A stretch of 7,637 nt of DNA from an uncultured Phycisphaerales bacterium (GTDB taxonomy: Bacteria; Planctomycetota; Phycisphaerae; WQYP01): positions 1 to 7,637 of the forward strand of contig CALCHA010000438.1 of assembly GCA_937901265.1 (NCBI GenBank). Reading direction: 5' to 3'. Both the position numbers and the translations under genes were made by a program. This document shows positions 1 to 6,100 of the stretch, piece after piece (position 1 is the stretch's first letter; the number at the start of each line of letters is the position of its first letter). Under the pieces are notes generated by a model. It saw only the letters and a list, made by a program, of their open reading frames with translations. It was not told where the DNA came from and did not search any database.

Positions 1-1
1 G

Positions 2-511
2 ACGCTGCCAGGTCAGCCCGCCGGCGCCGTGGTCGTCTCCGACAACAACGGCACCAACACCAACGTCAAAACCGACGGCTACACCCAGTTCCAAATGGAT
101 CGCCAGCCCTCCACCTGGTCCGAAGTCCTCAAGGCCGGCCAGACCGTCACCGGCTACATCAAGCCCGACGGTGCCGCCGTCATGGTCTCCGCCCGCAGCC
201 CGCGGTTGAGCTACGAGGATCAGATCGGCAAAGCCCTCGGTTCGACCGACGAAGAGTGGGACATCATCAAGCCGCGCCTCGTCGCTGTGATGGACAAGCA
301 GCGGGCCCTCGATGAAATCAACAAACCTGTCCGCATCAACGACCTCGACGAGCCCCCCATGACCAATGGCGAAGTCCGGGTCGACCTTCAAGCCCTGCGC
401 CAGCAGCGGGCGTCCGCCGAAAGCGACCTTGCCGCGGCACGCCGTGACCTGGTCGAGCTCATGACGATGAAGCAGGAATGGATCCTCGTCCAGCTGGGCA
501 TCCTCGAATAA
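2..511 (+). CDS. C-terminal part of an unrecognised protein (5' end outside window)
   Basis: The frame is open to the left edge, so the gene begins upstream; 169 residues are visible, ending in TAA. A GTG at 29 lies inside the frame and need not be the start. The visible part begins with a Thr/Asn/Gly-rich segment with beta-like character. A middle segment follows (reading SYEDQIGKALGSTDEEW, then a Pro-Arg-Leu stretch). The last 45 residues are Ala/Arg/Glu-rich and probably helical or coiled-coil, ending in a hydrophobic tail, VQLGILE. Hypothetical proteins of planctomycetes and verrucomicrobia often combine an 'EW-x-x-I-x-PR' segment with a helical C-terminus ending in a similar Leu/Gly tail; this is recalled family style, not a search result. 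Codon use is strongly GC at third positions, which supports real coding. I cannot assign a function. Confidence 0.8.
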   Translation, partial: TLPGQPAGAVVVSDNNGTNTNVKTDGYTQFQMDRQPSTWSEVLKAGQTVTGYIKPDGAAVMVSARSPRLSYEDQIGKALGSTDEEWDIIKPRLVAVMDKQRALDEINKPVRINDLDEPPMTNGEVRVDLQALRQQRASAESDLAAARRDLVELMTMKQEWILVQLGILE

Positions 512-555
512 GACGCGAGACAATCCGACAAAGTCGTTCCTGCGACAAACGCCCA

Positions 556-583
556 TTGTGCGGCGCTGGCCAATGTGCATACT
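556..583 (+). promoter_or_regulatory. Weak sigma70-like promoter candidate
   Basis: TTGTGC (556-561) and CATACT (578-583) are separated by 16 bases in the gap after the first gene. They match the TTGACA and TATAAT consensus at 3 and 4 positions respectively. An AT-rich stretch follows at about 590-617. If real, transcription would begin near 590, immediately before the preferred start of the CxxC gene. The match is weak and could be chance. Confidence 0.22.
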
Positions 584-590
584 GCTCTTT

Positions 591-989
591 GTGCGTGAAA
601 AATTTCTTAAACTTTTCATGGCCGCTTTCTGGCTCCTCTGGACGGGAATCGTCATCCCCGCCCACACGCGCGGGATGATTCCCGTCGTCGCGCCAGACTC
701 GCTGGCGCGCGGACCGGCCGTCACCTGCCCCATGTGCTCGCTCCTCGAGAGGAGCTCCGATGGAAAAACGGGGGACAGGGGCCTTCCCATCGACAAGTCG
801 AAGAACTGCGCCATCTGCGACATGGCGTCCCACCTGTCGATCGCGCCTGCCATCGTGCTGTTGATGCCCAACGTGGGAGTGCTGGCGTGGGCCCTGATGC
901 GCGACGGCACGGCCGTGGTCTATGGGGTGGAACCGGGCCTCCCGGTGGGAAGTCGAGCGCCGCCGGGGGCGGCGGAGTTCACGTCGTAA
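591..989 (+). CDS. Small exported or membrane protein with two CxxC pairs
   Basis: From the GTG at 591 this encodes 132 residues. The N-terminus is a basic stretch (REKFLK) followed by a hydrophobic run at about residues 8-23, which resembles a signal peptide or membrane anchor. Two cysteine pairs follow: CPMC at 46-49 and CAIC at 73-76, with His81 nearby. A second hydrophobic stretch covers about 83-103. Other starts are possible: GTG 558, ATG 573 and ATG 618. I prefer 591 because it leaves the basic-then-hydrophobic order intact; none has a clear ribosome-binding site. Third codon positions are strongly GC-rich, supporting coding. The spacing of the pairs would suit a zinc-ribbon-like metal site or two redox-active disulfides, but this is inference. 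Neither pair is CxxCH, so haem attachment is not indicated. I do not recognise the family; DUF2946-like small cysteine proteins are a remote alternative. Confidence 0.68.
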   Translation: MREKFLKLFMAAFWLLWTGIVIPAHTRGMIPVVAPDSLARGPAVTCPMCSLLERSSDGKTGDRGLPIDKSKNCAICDMASHLSIAPAIVLLMPNVGVLAWALMRDGTAVVYGVEPGLPVGSRAPPGAAEFTS

Positions 990-1039
990 AGTGACATTGC
1001 GTACATATTAAAGGCGGTGCCGCGCGGTGCCGCCCGATC

Positions 1040-1043
1040 GGAG
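1040..1043 (+). promoter_or_regulatory. Ribosome-binding site of the pseudopilin gene
   Basis: GGAG lies five bases before the ATG at 1049. It fixes this start over internal ATGs, and the resulting leader peptide ends at the expected Gly-Phe prepilin cleavage site. Confidence 0.6.
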
Positions 1044-1048
1044 ACACC

Positions 1049-1708
1049 ATGCGTGCGCATGGGCATCGCCCCGGCACATCGCCGGGGCTCGCGGCGGGGT
1101 TTACCCTCATCGAATTACTCGTGGTCATCGCGATCATCACCCTCCTGATGGCCATCCTGCTGCCCGCCCTGGGCCGCGCCAAAAAGCGTGCCAAGGCCGT
1201 CGTCTGCCAGAGCAACATGCGGCAGATCGGCGTTGCCATGTGGCTCTACGAGCAGGACAACGAGCAGCTCTTTCCCCGCCCCAGCCATTCCACCGCCGAC
1301 ACCAGCGGTTGGCTCAGCACCCTCGTGCCCTACGGCCTCAACGCCAAAGCTCGCGCCTGCCCCGAAGATCCGCGATTCCTGAACCCGACGCTGAACTCCA
1401 CCAGCTACTCCACCAACGACTACATGGTCCCTCCACAACCCTACGTCAAAACCACGCTGGTCACGCGGCCGATGCTGACCGTGTTTGTGGTGGAAACGAG
1501 CAACGGGGCCGACCACGTGCATGTCACCGCGCAGGATGATTTCGCACGCCCCGACGATTTCCTCGAGGAGGGCATCGCGGTGCAGCGCCATCAGGACGCG
1601 GCCAACTACCTGTACGTCGATGGCCATGTGGAAACGAAATCGTGGACCCAGATCAAACGCACGTTCTCCCCGGCGGCGAGCTTTTTTGATCCGGCCGTCG
1701 CCAGGTGA
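1049..1708 (+). CDS. Pseudopilin-like protein, prepilin cleavage/methylation and H-X9-DG type
   Basis: This 219-residue protein begins with a 17-residue leader ending in Gly, then FTLIELLVVIAI. That is the type IV prepilin motif: cleavage by prepilin peptidase is expected between Gly17 and Phe18, with the conserved Glu at mature position 5 (Glu22). The hydrophobic helix spans about 18-41 and is followed by a basic patch (RAKKRAK). Near the C-terminus, His and Asp-Gly are separated by exactly nine residues (H-QDAANYLYV-DG). This is the prepilin-type processing-associated H-X9-DG motif, common in large paralogous families of planctomycetes and Lentisphaerae and related to DUF1559 proteins. Two cysteines (in VVCQSN and RACPED) could form a disulfide. 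Such proteins are expected at the inner membrane or periplasm as type II secretion-like pseudopilins, but their exact role is unknown. An AT-rich stretch at 1001-1012 may carry its promoter. The PEP-CTERM gene begins 49 bases downstream. Confidence 0.93.
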   Translation: MRAHGHRPGTSPGLAAGFTLIELLVVIAIITLLMAILLPALGRAKKRAKAVVCQSNMRQIGVAMWLYEQDNEQLFPRPSHSTADTSGWLSTLVPYGLNAKARACPEDPRFLNPTLNSTSYSTNDYMVPPQPYVKTTLVTRPMLTVFVVETSNGADHVHVTAQDDFARPDDFLEEGIAVQRHQDAANYLYVDGHVETKSWTQIKRTFSPAASFFDPAVAR

Positions 1709-1746
1709 AGACCTTCCTCAAGCGTATTTTATTCAGGCTTTTTACC

Positions 1747-1750
1747 AGGA
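1747..1750 (+). promoter_or_regulatory. Ribosome-binding site of the PEP-CTERM gene
   Basis: AGGA lies seven bases before the ATG at 1758. The same reading frame is open back to 1485, but that upstream part overlaps the pseudopilin gene. This site, plus the signal peptide that directly follows the ATG, sets the true start at 1758. Confidence 0.55.
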
Positions 1751-1757
1751 ATTATTC

Positions 1758-2483
1758 ATGAAAATGACTTCCATGTTGATGGCGGTGGCGGTGGGAATGT
1801 TGGCGGGCACCTCGTGGGGTGCCCATGTGCACCTGTATGTTGACGCCAATGGCACTCAGTTGAGTTTCCAGCCCAGCGCGGGAAGCTTCAACGTGGTCGA
1901 CGGAAAGCTGCTGCTGTCTGAGCAATTTGCCGCCACCGGGGTGCCCGACGCCTACCTGCCGGGCATCGCCGTCAGCGCCCCCACCATCACCACTCTCGAA
2001 AATTTTGGCCAGGCTTCTTCCGACATCGTCAACCACGAGGTGGGCATCCGCATCACCAGCATCACGGCGGTGAGTGGATCGCCGACCACCACGCTCACCT
2101 GGCTCATCACCGCTCCGCCCAAGGACGCGGGGGTGGATGAGGGCAATCTCGCCGATCAAACCATCACCGCCTCCATCGTTCCCGACGGCAGCGGCGGTTA
2201 CACCTCGCTGATCAATGGAACCATCGACCTCGGGCCGCTCGACAACGGCGTGCCCACCGGCAACCACTGGCACGGTCAGCACTGGGCCTTCAGCGATCCC
2301 GGCGTCTACAACGTCTCCTTCCAGCTTTTCGATCTCAACGCCAGCAACGGTCTCGCCGCGACCTACGGCGTCTTTGCCGACTCTCCGGTTTACACGGTCC
2401 AATTCGTTTCGACCCCCGAGCCCGCCAGCCTAGGCCTGCTCGGCCTGGGAACGCTTGCCCTGCTGGGACGGCGGCGGCGGTAA
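1758..2483 (+). CDS. PEP-CTERM sorting-domain protein with a surface-anchored-protein-like HxH...WAF motif
   Basis: This is a 241-residue secreted protein. Residues 1-21 form a signal peptide (MKMTSM, hydrophobic core, ending near SWGA), and the mature protein begins with HVHLYVD. The C-terminus reads TPEPASLGLLGLG, then a short hydrophobic helix and RRRR. This is the PEP-CTERM sorting signal, which is recognised by an exosortase in the inner membrane. Just before the tail region, NHWHGQHWAFSDPGVYNV resembles the 'H-x-H...WAF-x-x-PG-x-Y' core of the actinobacterial surface-anchored-protein domain (TIGR03769-like); this match is from memory. The body is Thr/Ser/Gly/Asp-rich and probably all-beta. 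The histidines near the N-terminus and in this motif could bind metal, which is inference. It lies 49 bases after the pseudopilin gene and could be co-transcribed with it. No exosortase gene lies in the window. Confidence 0.92.
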   Translation: MKMTSMLMAVAVGMLAGTSWGAHVHLYVDANGTQLSFQPSAGSFNVVDGKLLLSEQFAATGVPDAYLPGIAVSAPTITTLENFGQASSDIVNHEVGIRITSITAVSGSPTTTLTWLITAPPKDAGVDEGNLADQTITASIVPDGSGGYTSLINGTIDLGPLDNGVPTGNHWHGQHWAFSDPGVYNVSFQLFDLNASNGLAATYGVFADSPVYTVQFVSTPEPASLGLLGLGTLALLGRRRR

Positions 2484-2516
2484 GAAAACCAATTGATTTT
2501 TGAGGACGCTCGTGGG

Positions 2517-2551
2517 GTGGGACGTCGATGCACCGGGCATGGGCGTCCCGC
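2517..2551. terminator. Imperfect hairpin in a convergent intergenic junction
   Basis: GGGACGTC (2519-2526) pairs with GGCGTCCC (2542-2549), including one T-G wobble. After a G-G mismatch, ATGC (2528-2531) pairs with GCAT (2537-2540) around the loop ACCGG. Pairing can extend outwards by a T-G wobble and a G-C pair. The hairpin sits between the 3' ends of the PEP-CTERM gene (2483) and the DUF1444-like gene (2596), where a shared terminator is expected. Neither strand has a T-tract after the stem, so it is not a canonical intrinsic terminator. Confidence 0.45.
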
Positions 2552-2595
2552 TGCCGCGCGCTCGAAGCCCTGCGCCCGCTCTGCCCCCACGCGCC

Positions 2596-3888
2596 TCAAA
2601 ACACGAGATCTTCTGCCTCGTCCGGGTCGCCGGCGATGCCATCAGGCGTTACCAAAAACAGCTTGTCCGACAGCGCATCCTTGGCGTGCGAGTAGTCCTC
2701 GGCGATCTGCCGGCGCAAGCGCTCGCGCAGATCGTCGCCGGTGGCGGTGAAGGCGACCAGCAGCTCGCGCGACGGGGCCGCCGCATAAAACGTCCCGCCG
2801 AGATGCTGCCGCAGGCGGCTGTAAAACTCCGGCAGCAGGATGCGCGCCGCGTTGTGCCGATCCGGGGCGGCCAGCACCAGCATCGTGTAATCGTCGTTCT
2901 TCTGCCCCTGCATCGTCTGGTCCTTGGAGCGCCGAATCAGATTGCTCAGCGACTGATCATGCAGCGTGTCGACCGAAACCCCCCAGTGATGCGCGTCGGC
3001 CGAGGTGATCGGCCGCTCCGGATCGCCGGGCCGCTCCAGCACATAGCCCACCGAAAGGTGGTTGATCCACTGCTCTGACATCAAGCGGTCGGTCGCGTTG
3101 TTCAGGGCAGCCGGCGTCAGGAGCACGGGCATCATGGCGTCGCGTGCGGCGGACCAATCATGCACCAGGTCGCCGGCGGGCAGCTGCGTGGCCAGCCCGC
3201 CGAAGAAATTGCGCGCATGCGCGGGAAGCTGCGAAGGCGCTTCCAGGTAACGCAGTCGCAACGAGCGCAGCGAGATCGGTGAACCGCCGATCCGCAGGGT
3301 CTCATCGTCCTCGACCGCGAGGGTGGCGTCCGGGAAGCGATTCTTCGCCAGCGCAAGCACCGCACTGGTGAAGCTCTGGCCGGTGAGCAGCTCCGACGCC
3401 GGCAGCCGCAGGGATCCAACGATGCGGTCCAGCAGCGGGGCGAACTCCTCGAGGACAGCCGGTCGCCCCGCGGCCCTGGCCAGCAGGGCCGCGCGCGGGC
3501 CGAGCAAGGCATAAAACCGCCACAGCAGGGTCGGCGCTGTACGAAAGGGCCGCAGGTACCAGGGGATTTCGGTCCGCAGCTTTTGCACGCCGACGGTGGC
3601 GAGGGTCGGGTGAAGCTCGCGCTCCAGCAGTCGCGGTTCCCGTTTGACTTTGACGTAGGGGTGACGGGCGACCCATGCCTGCATCTCGGCATGAAGGTCG
3701 TGGCTCTGCGGTGCCTTGGCAGTGCTGGTGTAGGGGGCGATCAGGAGCGTGAGCGCGATCTCCTGGCGGGCGTCGGACAACACGTAGGTATCCTCCGTGA
3801 GCCGCTGCAGCGTCCAACCCGGGGGCGCTCGAAGGGCGAAGAGGCCCACATCATGCGTGGTGGCGGGGATAAGAGGGAGAGGCAACAT
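2596..3888 (-). CDS. Two-domain protein with C-terminal DUF1444 (YtpQ-like) domain
   Basis: From the ATG at 3888 this encodes 430 residues; an in-frame ATG at 3957 would add 23. I prefer 3888 because a TATTAT element lies at 3918-3923, which would place the upstream ATG outside the transcript. The N-terminal part (about 15-161) reads FALRAPPGW and ends LLDRIVGSLRL. This resembles the PsbP/DcrB (DUF1795-like) fold pattern, a weak judgement. The C-terminal part (about 171-417) matches the DUF1444/YtpQ layout: an ALAKNRFPD...LRIGG start, a YVLERPGDPERPITSADAHH segment, GVSVDTLHDQSLSNL, a DDYTMLVLAAPDRHNAARIL core, and a final AAPSRELLVAF strand. The biochemical role of DUF1444 is not known to me. 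No signal peptide or membrane helix is evident, so it is probably cytoplasmic. It is downstream of and co-oriented with the secA-like gene, about 163 bases away. Confidence 0.82.
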   Translation of the reverse strand: MLPLPLIPATTHDVGLFALRAPPGWTLQRLTEDTYVLSDARQEIALTLLIAPYTSTAKAPQSHDLHAEMQAWVARHPYVKVKREPRLLERELHPTLATVGVQKLRTEIPWYLRPFRTAPTLLWRFYALLGPRAALLARAAGRPAVLEEFAPLLDRIVGSLRLPASELLTGQSFTSAVLALAKNRFPDATLAVEDDETLRIGGSPISLRSLRLRYLEAPSQLPAHARNFFGGLATQLPAGDLVHDWSAARDAMMPVLLTPAALNNATDRLMSEQWINHLSVGYVLERPGDPERPITSADAHHWGVSVDTLHDQSLSNLIRRSKDQTMQGQKNDDYTMLVLAAPDRHNAARILLPEFYSRLRQHLGGTFYAAAPSRELLVAFTATGDDLRERLRRQIAEDYSHAKDALSDKLFLVTPDGIAGDPDEAEDLVF

Positions 3889-3917
3889 AATCCGACAACC
3901 CGAAGTGCGTCGAAAAG

Positions 3918-3946
3918 ATAATAGGCGCGACGGCTGGATGGGGGAA
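3918..3946 (-). promoter_or_regulatory. Promoter candidate for the DUF1444-like gene
   Basis: On the minus strand, TATTAT (3923-3918) matches the -10 consensus at five of six positions. TTCCCC (3946-3941) lies 17 bases upstream as a poor -35. Transcription would begin near 3911, giving a leader of about 22 bases before the ATG at 3888. The -10 element stands out in an otherwise GC-rich region. Confidence 0.35.
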
Positions 3947-3979
3947 GAGGCCGCCATAAAAACATCGCGGAGGGCGGGT

Positions 3980-4005
3980 AACGGCTGAGCCGGGCGGCCG
4001 TTTTT
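3980..4005 (+). terminator. Hairpin with T-tract, readable only on the plus strand
   Basis: AACGGC (3980-3985) pairs with GCCGTT (3997-4002) around an 11-base loop, and a run of five T (4001-4005) follows. This is the layout of an intrinsic terminator for plus-strand transcription, although both flanking genes lie on the minus strand. On the minus strand only two T follow the stem. Confidence 0.3.
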
Positions 4006-4034
4006 GTAGCCGCGGCACCAGCCCCCCGGGCTAC
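4006..4034 (-). terminator. Hairpin downstream of the secA-like gene
   Basis: GTAGCC (4006-4011) pairs with GGCTAC (4029-4034), and an inner GGC/GCC (4014-4016 with 4021-4023) closes the loop ACCA. It begins 18 bases past the secA-like stop codon. On the minus strand an A-run follows rather than a T-run, so it may protect the 3' end or slow polymerase rather than act as a classic terminator. Confidence 0.3.
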
Positions 4035-4051
4035 TGCGCCCCCCCTCCCCG

Positions 4052-6019
4052 TTACGTTCCGCCCATCTGGAAGTAGACCTGGTTCAGCCAGTCCTCATAT
4101 TCCATCAGCTGCTGCCGCTGCCGATAGTGCATCGACTCCACTTTTCGCTGGGCCCGCGCGAACAGCGCCGTCGTCCACCAGGACCCGATATCCCGCCCCC
4201 ACAATCCCGCGGCCCTGCGGCGGATGCGGATCAGCGTCTTACGCGACAGCAAATGCTGCAGAATCGGATCCTCCAGCGAGATCATGAAAATCGCCGAGCC
4301 CGGGTCGCCCTGCCGGCCGCAGCGGCCGACGAGCTGGTTGTCCACCCGCCGCGATTCATGCCGCTGCGTCCCGATGACGTGCAGACCGCCCAATTCCATC
4401 ACGCCGGGGCCCAGCTTGATGTCCGTCCCGCGGCCCGCCATGTTGGTGGCGATGGTGATCATCCCCAGTTCGCCGGCGTGGGCCACGATATCGGCCTCCT
4501 TGCCGGCGTTCTCGGGCCGGGCGTTGAGAATCTGGTGGGTGACGTCGCGCGTGGTGAGGATCCGCGACAGCGTCTCGGAGTCCTCGATCGAGTGCGTCCC
4601 CACCAGCACCGGCCGCCCCTTGAAAATAATCTTTTCCACCTCATCCGCCACCACCGACCACTTTTCCCGGGCGGTGCGAAACACGCGGTCCGCGTGGCGG
4701 ATGCGCGCCACCGGGCGATGCGTGGGAATTTTTACCACCGCAAGCTTGTACACTTTCTTGAACTCATACGCTTCCGTGGCGGCCGTGCCGGTCATGCCGG
4801 AGAGCTTTTTGTAGAGCGAAAAATAGTGTTGGTAGGTGGTCCGCGCAAGCGTCGGCGAAGGGGCATGGATCGGCAGGTTCTCCTTCGCCTGCACCGCCTG
4901 GTGCAAACCCTCCGACCAGGTCCGCCCCGGCATGCGGCGACCGGTGAACTCGTCGACGATCATGACCTCCGGCCCCTTCCGGGCATCCTGCGTGATCACG
5001 TAATGCTGCTCGTTGAGGAACAGCCACCGCGCCCGCAGCGCGTTGAGCACCAGCGTCTGCCACGACTCCGCCACCAGCGAGGGAGTGTTGCTCTCCGAAA
5101 GAATTTTCTGCAGCCGCTTCAGGCCATCGTCGGTCCACTCCAGCTTCCGCTTCTGCGGCTCATACTCAAAATCGTGCCGCGCACGCAGCCGCACCGCCAG
5201 TTGGTTCGCCCACTGATACGCCCAGGCCAGCGGCGAGGGCCCGGTCGGCCCGGCGATGATCAGCGGCGTGCGCGATTCATCGACCAGCACGGAGTCGGCT
5301 TCATCGACAATCGCAAAGTTCAGCGCCCGCTGCACGGGTTCGGTGGTTTCCCGGCGATTGAGCAGCGCCAGCGTATCGATCTTCTGCTGCCGCGTGCGCG
5401 CGTGGAATTTGATCTGGTCGCGGAGATAGTCGAAGCCGAACTCTTTGTTGGTGCCATACGTGATGTCGCACAGATAGGCCGCGCGGCGGGCATCATCCGC
5501 CAGACCCGCCACCACCACGCCCACCGAAAGCCCCAGCGCCGTGTACAACGGCTTGAGGGTCTCAGCGTCGCGCTGCGCCAGGTAATCGTTCACCGTGATC
5601 ACGTGCACGCCCCGCCCGTTGATCGCGTTGAGCACGGCCGGCAGCGAGGCGACCAGCGTCTTGCCTTCCCCGGTGGCCATTTCGGCGATCCGGCCCTTGT
5701 GCAGTTCCAGGCCGCCGATGAGCTGCACGTGGTAGGGCCGCAGATTCAGATGATGCCGTGCCGCCGCACAGACCGCCGCGAAGACCGCGGGCAGGTGCCT
5801 ATCCATCGAATCGCCTGTGCGGATTTTGCCGCGCAAGTCGTGGAGGTACTCGCGCAGCTGTGCATCGGTCAGGGAGACGAGGTGGGTTTCGAAGGTTCGC
5901 ACCTTGCGGATCAGCGAGCGGTAGCGCCGCGGAATCGTCGTGAGGGTCTCCTCACGCGCCAGGGCGGTGAGCCGCGGCGACAGGTTGCTTTCCGGAGGCT
6001 GCGGAAGGGTGGTCGTCAT
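4052..6019 (-). CDS. Short SecA-family translocase ATPase lacking the C-terminal wing and most of the scaffold
   Basis: This protein of 655 residues (ATG at 6019; a GTG at 6025 would add two) has the SecA motor. Counting from the GTG, it has Walker A MATGEGKT at 116-123, YGTNKEFGFDYLRDQ at 190-204 and the DEAD-type Walker B DEAD at 241-244. A preprotein cross-linking region covers about 225-370, followed by MTGTA at 411-415, NMAGRGTDIKLG at 528-539, and IGTQRHESRR...GRCGRQGDPGS at 551-577. Ser of the usual GRSGRQGD is Cys569 here. The helical scaffold begins at AQRKVE (625) and the protein ends 33 residues later. SecA proteins are usually 800-900 residues, so most of the scaffold, the two-helix finger, the helical wing and the zinc-binding tail are absent. 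All ATPase motifs are intact, and the 163 bases downstream cannot hold the missing part, so this is not a simple frameshift. It may drive export of a subset of proteins, as accessory SecA2 proteins do, but that is inference. Confidence 0.93.
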   Translation of the reverse strand: MTTTLPQPPESNLSPRLTALAREETLTTIPRRYRSLIRKVRTFETHLVSLTDAQLREYLHDLRGKIRTGDSMDRHLPAVFAAVCAAARHHLNLRPYHVQLIGGLELHKGRIAEMATGEGKTLVASLPAVLNAINGRGVHVITVNDYLAQRDAETLKPLYTALGLSVGVVVAGLADDARRAAYLCDITYGTNKEFGFDYLRDQIKFHARTRQQKIDTLALLNRRETTEPVQRALNFAIVDEADSVLVDESRTPLIIAGPTGPSPLAWAYQWANQLAVRLRARHDFEYEPQKRKLEWTDDGLKRLQKILSESNTPSLVAESWQTLVLNALRARWLFLNEQHYVITQDARKGPEVMIVDEFTGRRMPGRTWSEGLHQAVQAKENLPIHAPSPTLARTTYQHYFSLYKKLSGMTGTAATEAYEFKKVYKLAVVKIPTHRPVARIRHADRVFRTAREKWSVVADEVEKIIFKGRPVLVGTHSIEDSETLSRILTTRDVTHQILNARPENAGKEADIVAHAGELGMITIATNMAGRGTDIKLGPGVMELGGLHVIGTQRHESRRVDNQLVGRCGRQGDPGSAIFMISLEDPILQHLLSRKTLIRIRRRAAGLWGRDIGSWWTTALFARAQRKVESMHYRQRQQLMEYEDWLNQVYFQMGGT

Positions 6020-6100
6020 AAGCACGCTGAGTGTATGCGATACCGCCCACCGAAATAAACTCCCGTGATCCCCCGGCAGCGCCCGGCGTGCCCGGACCCA

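Noticed and set aside
1115..1627. Minus-strand open frame of 170 codons opposite the pseudopilin gene
   Set aside because: The pseudopilin has unambiguous prepilin and H-X9-DG motifs; the antisense product is Gly/Val/His-rich with no motif.
1485..1757. Upstream in-frame extension of the PEP-CTERM protein
   Set aside because: The extension overlaps the pseudopilin gene in another frame and would bury the signal peptide. The AGGA site and the signal peptide at 1758 fix the true start.
2404..2483. Possible DNA repeat between the two PEP-CTERM gene ends
   Set aside because: The similarity with 6101-6170 is at the protein level (PEPASLGL...RRRR), with different codons, so it reflects a shared sorting signal rather than a duplicated DNA element.
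4127..6058. Plus-strand open frame of 643 codons opposite the secA-like gene
   Set aside because: It lies almost wholly antisense to a gene with clear SecA motifs. Its product is rich in Arg, His, Pro and Gln with no fold-like pattern, which is typical of an antisense shadow in high-GC DNA.
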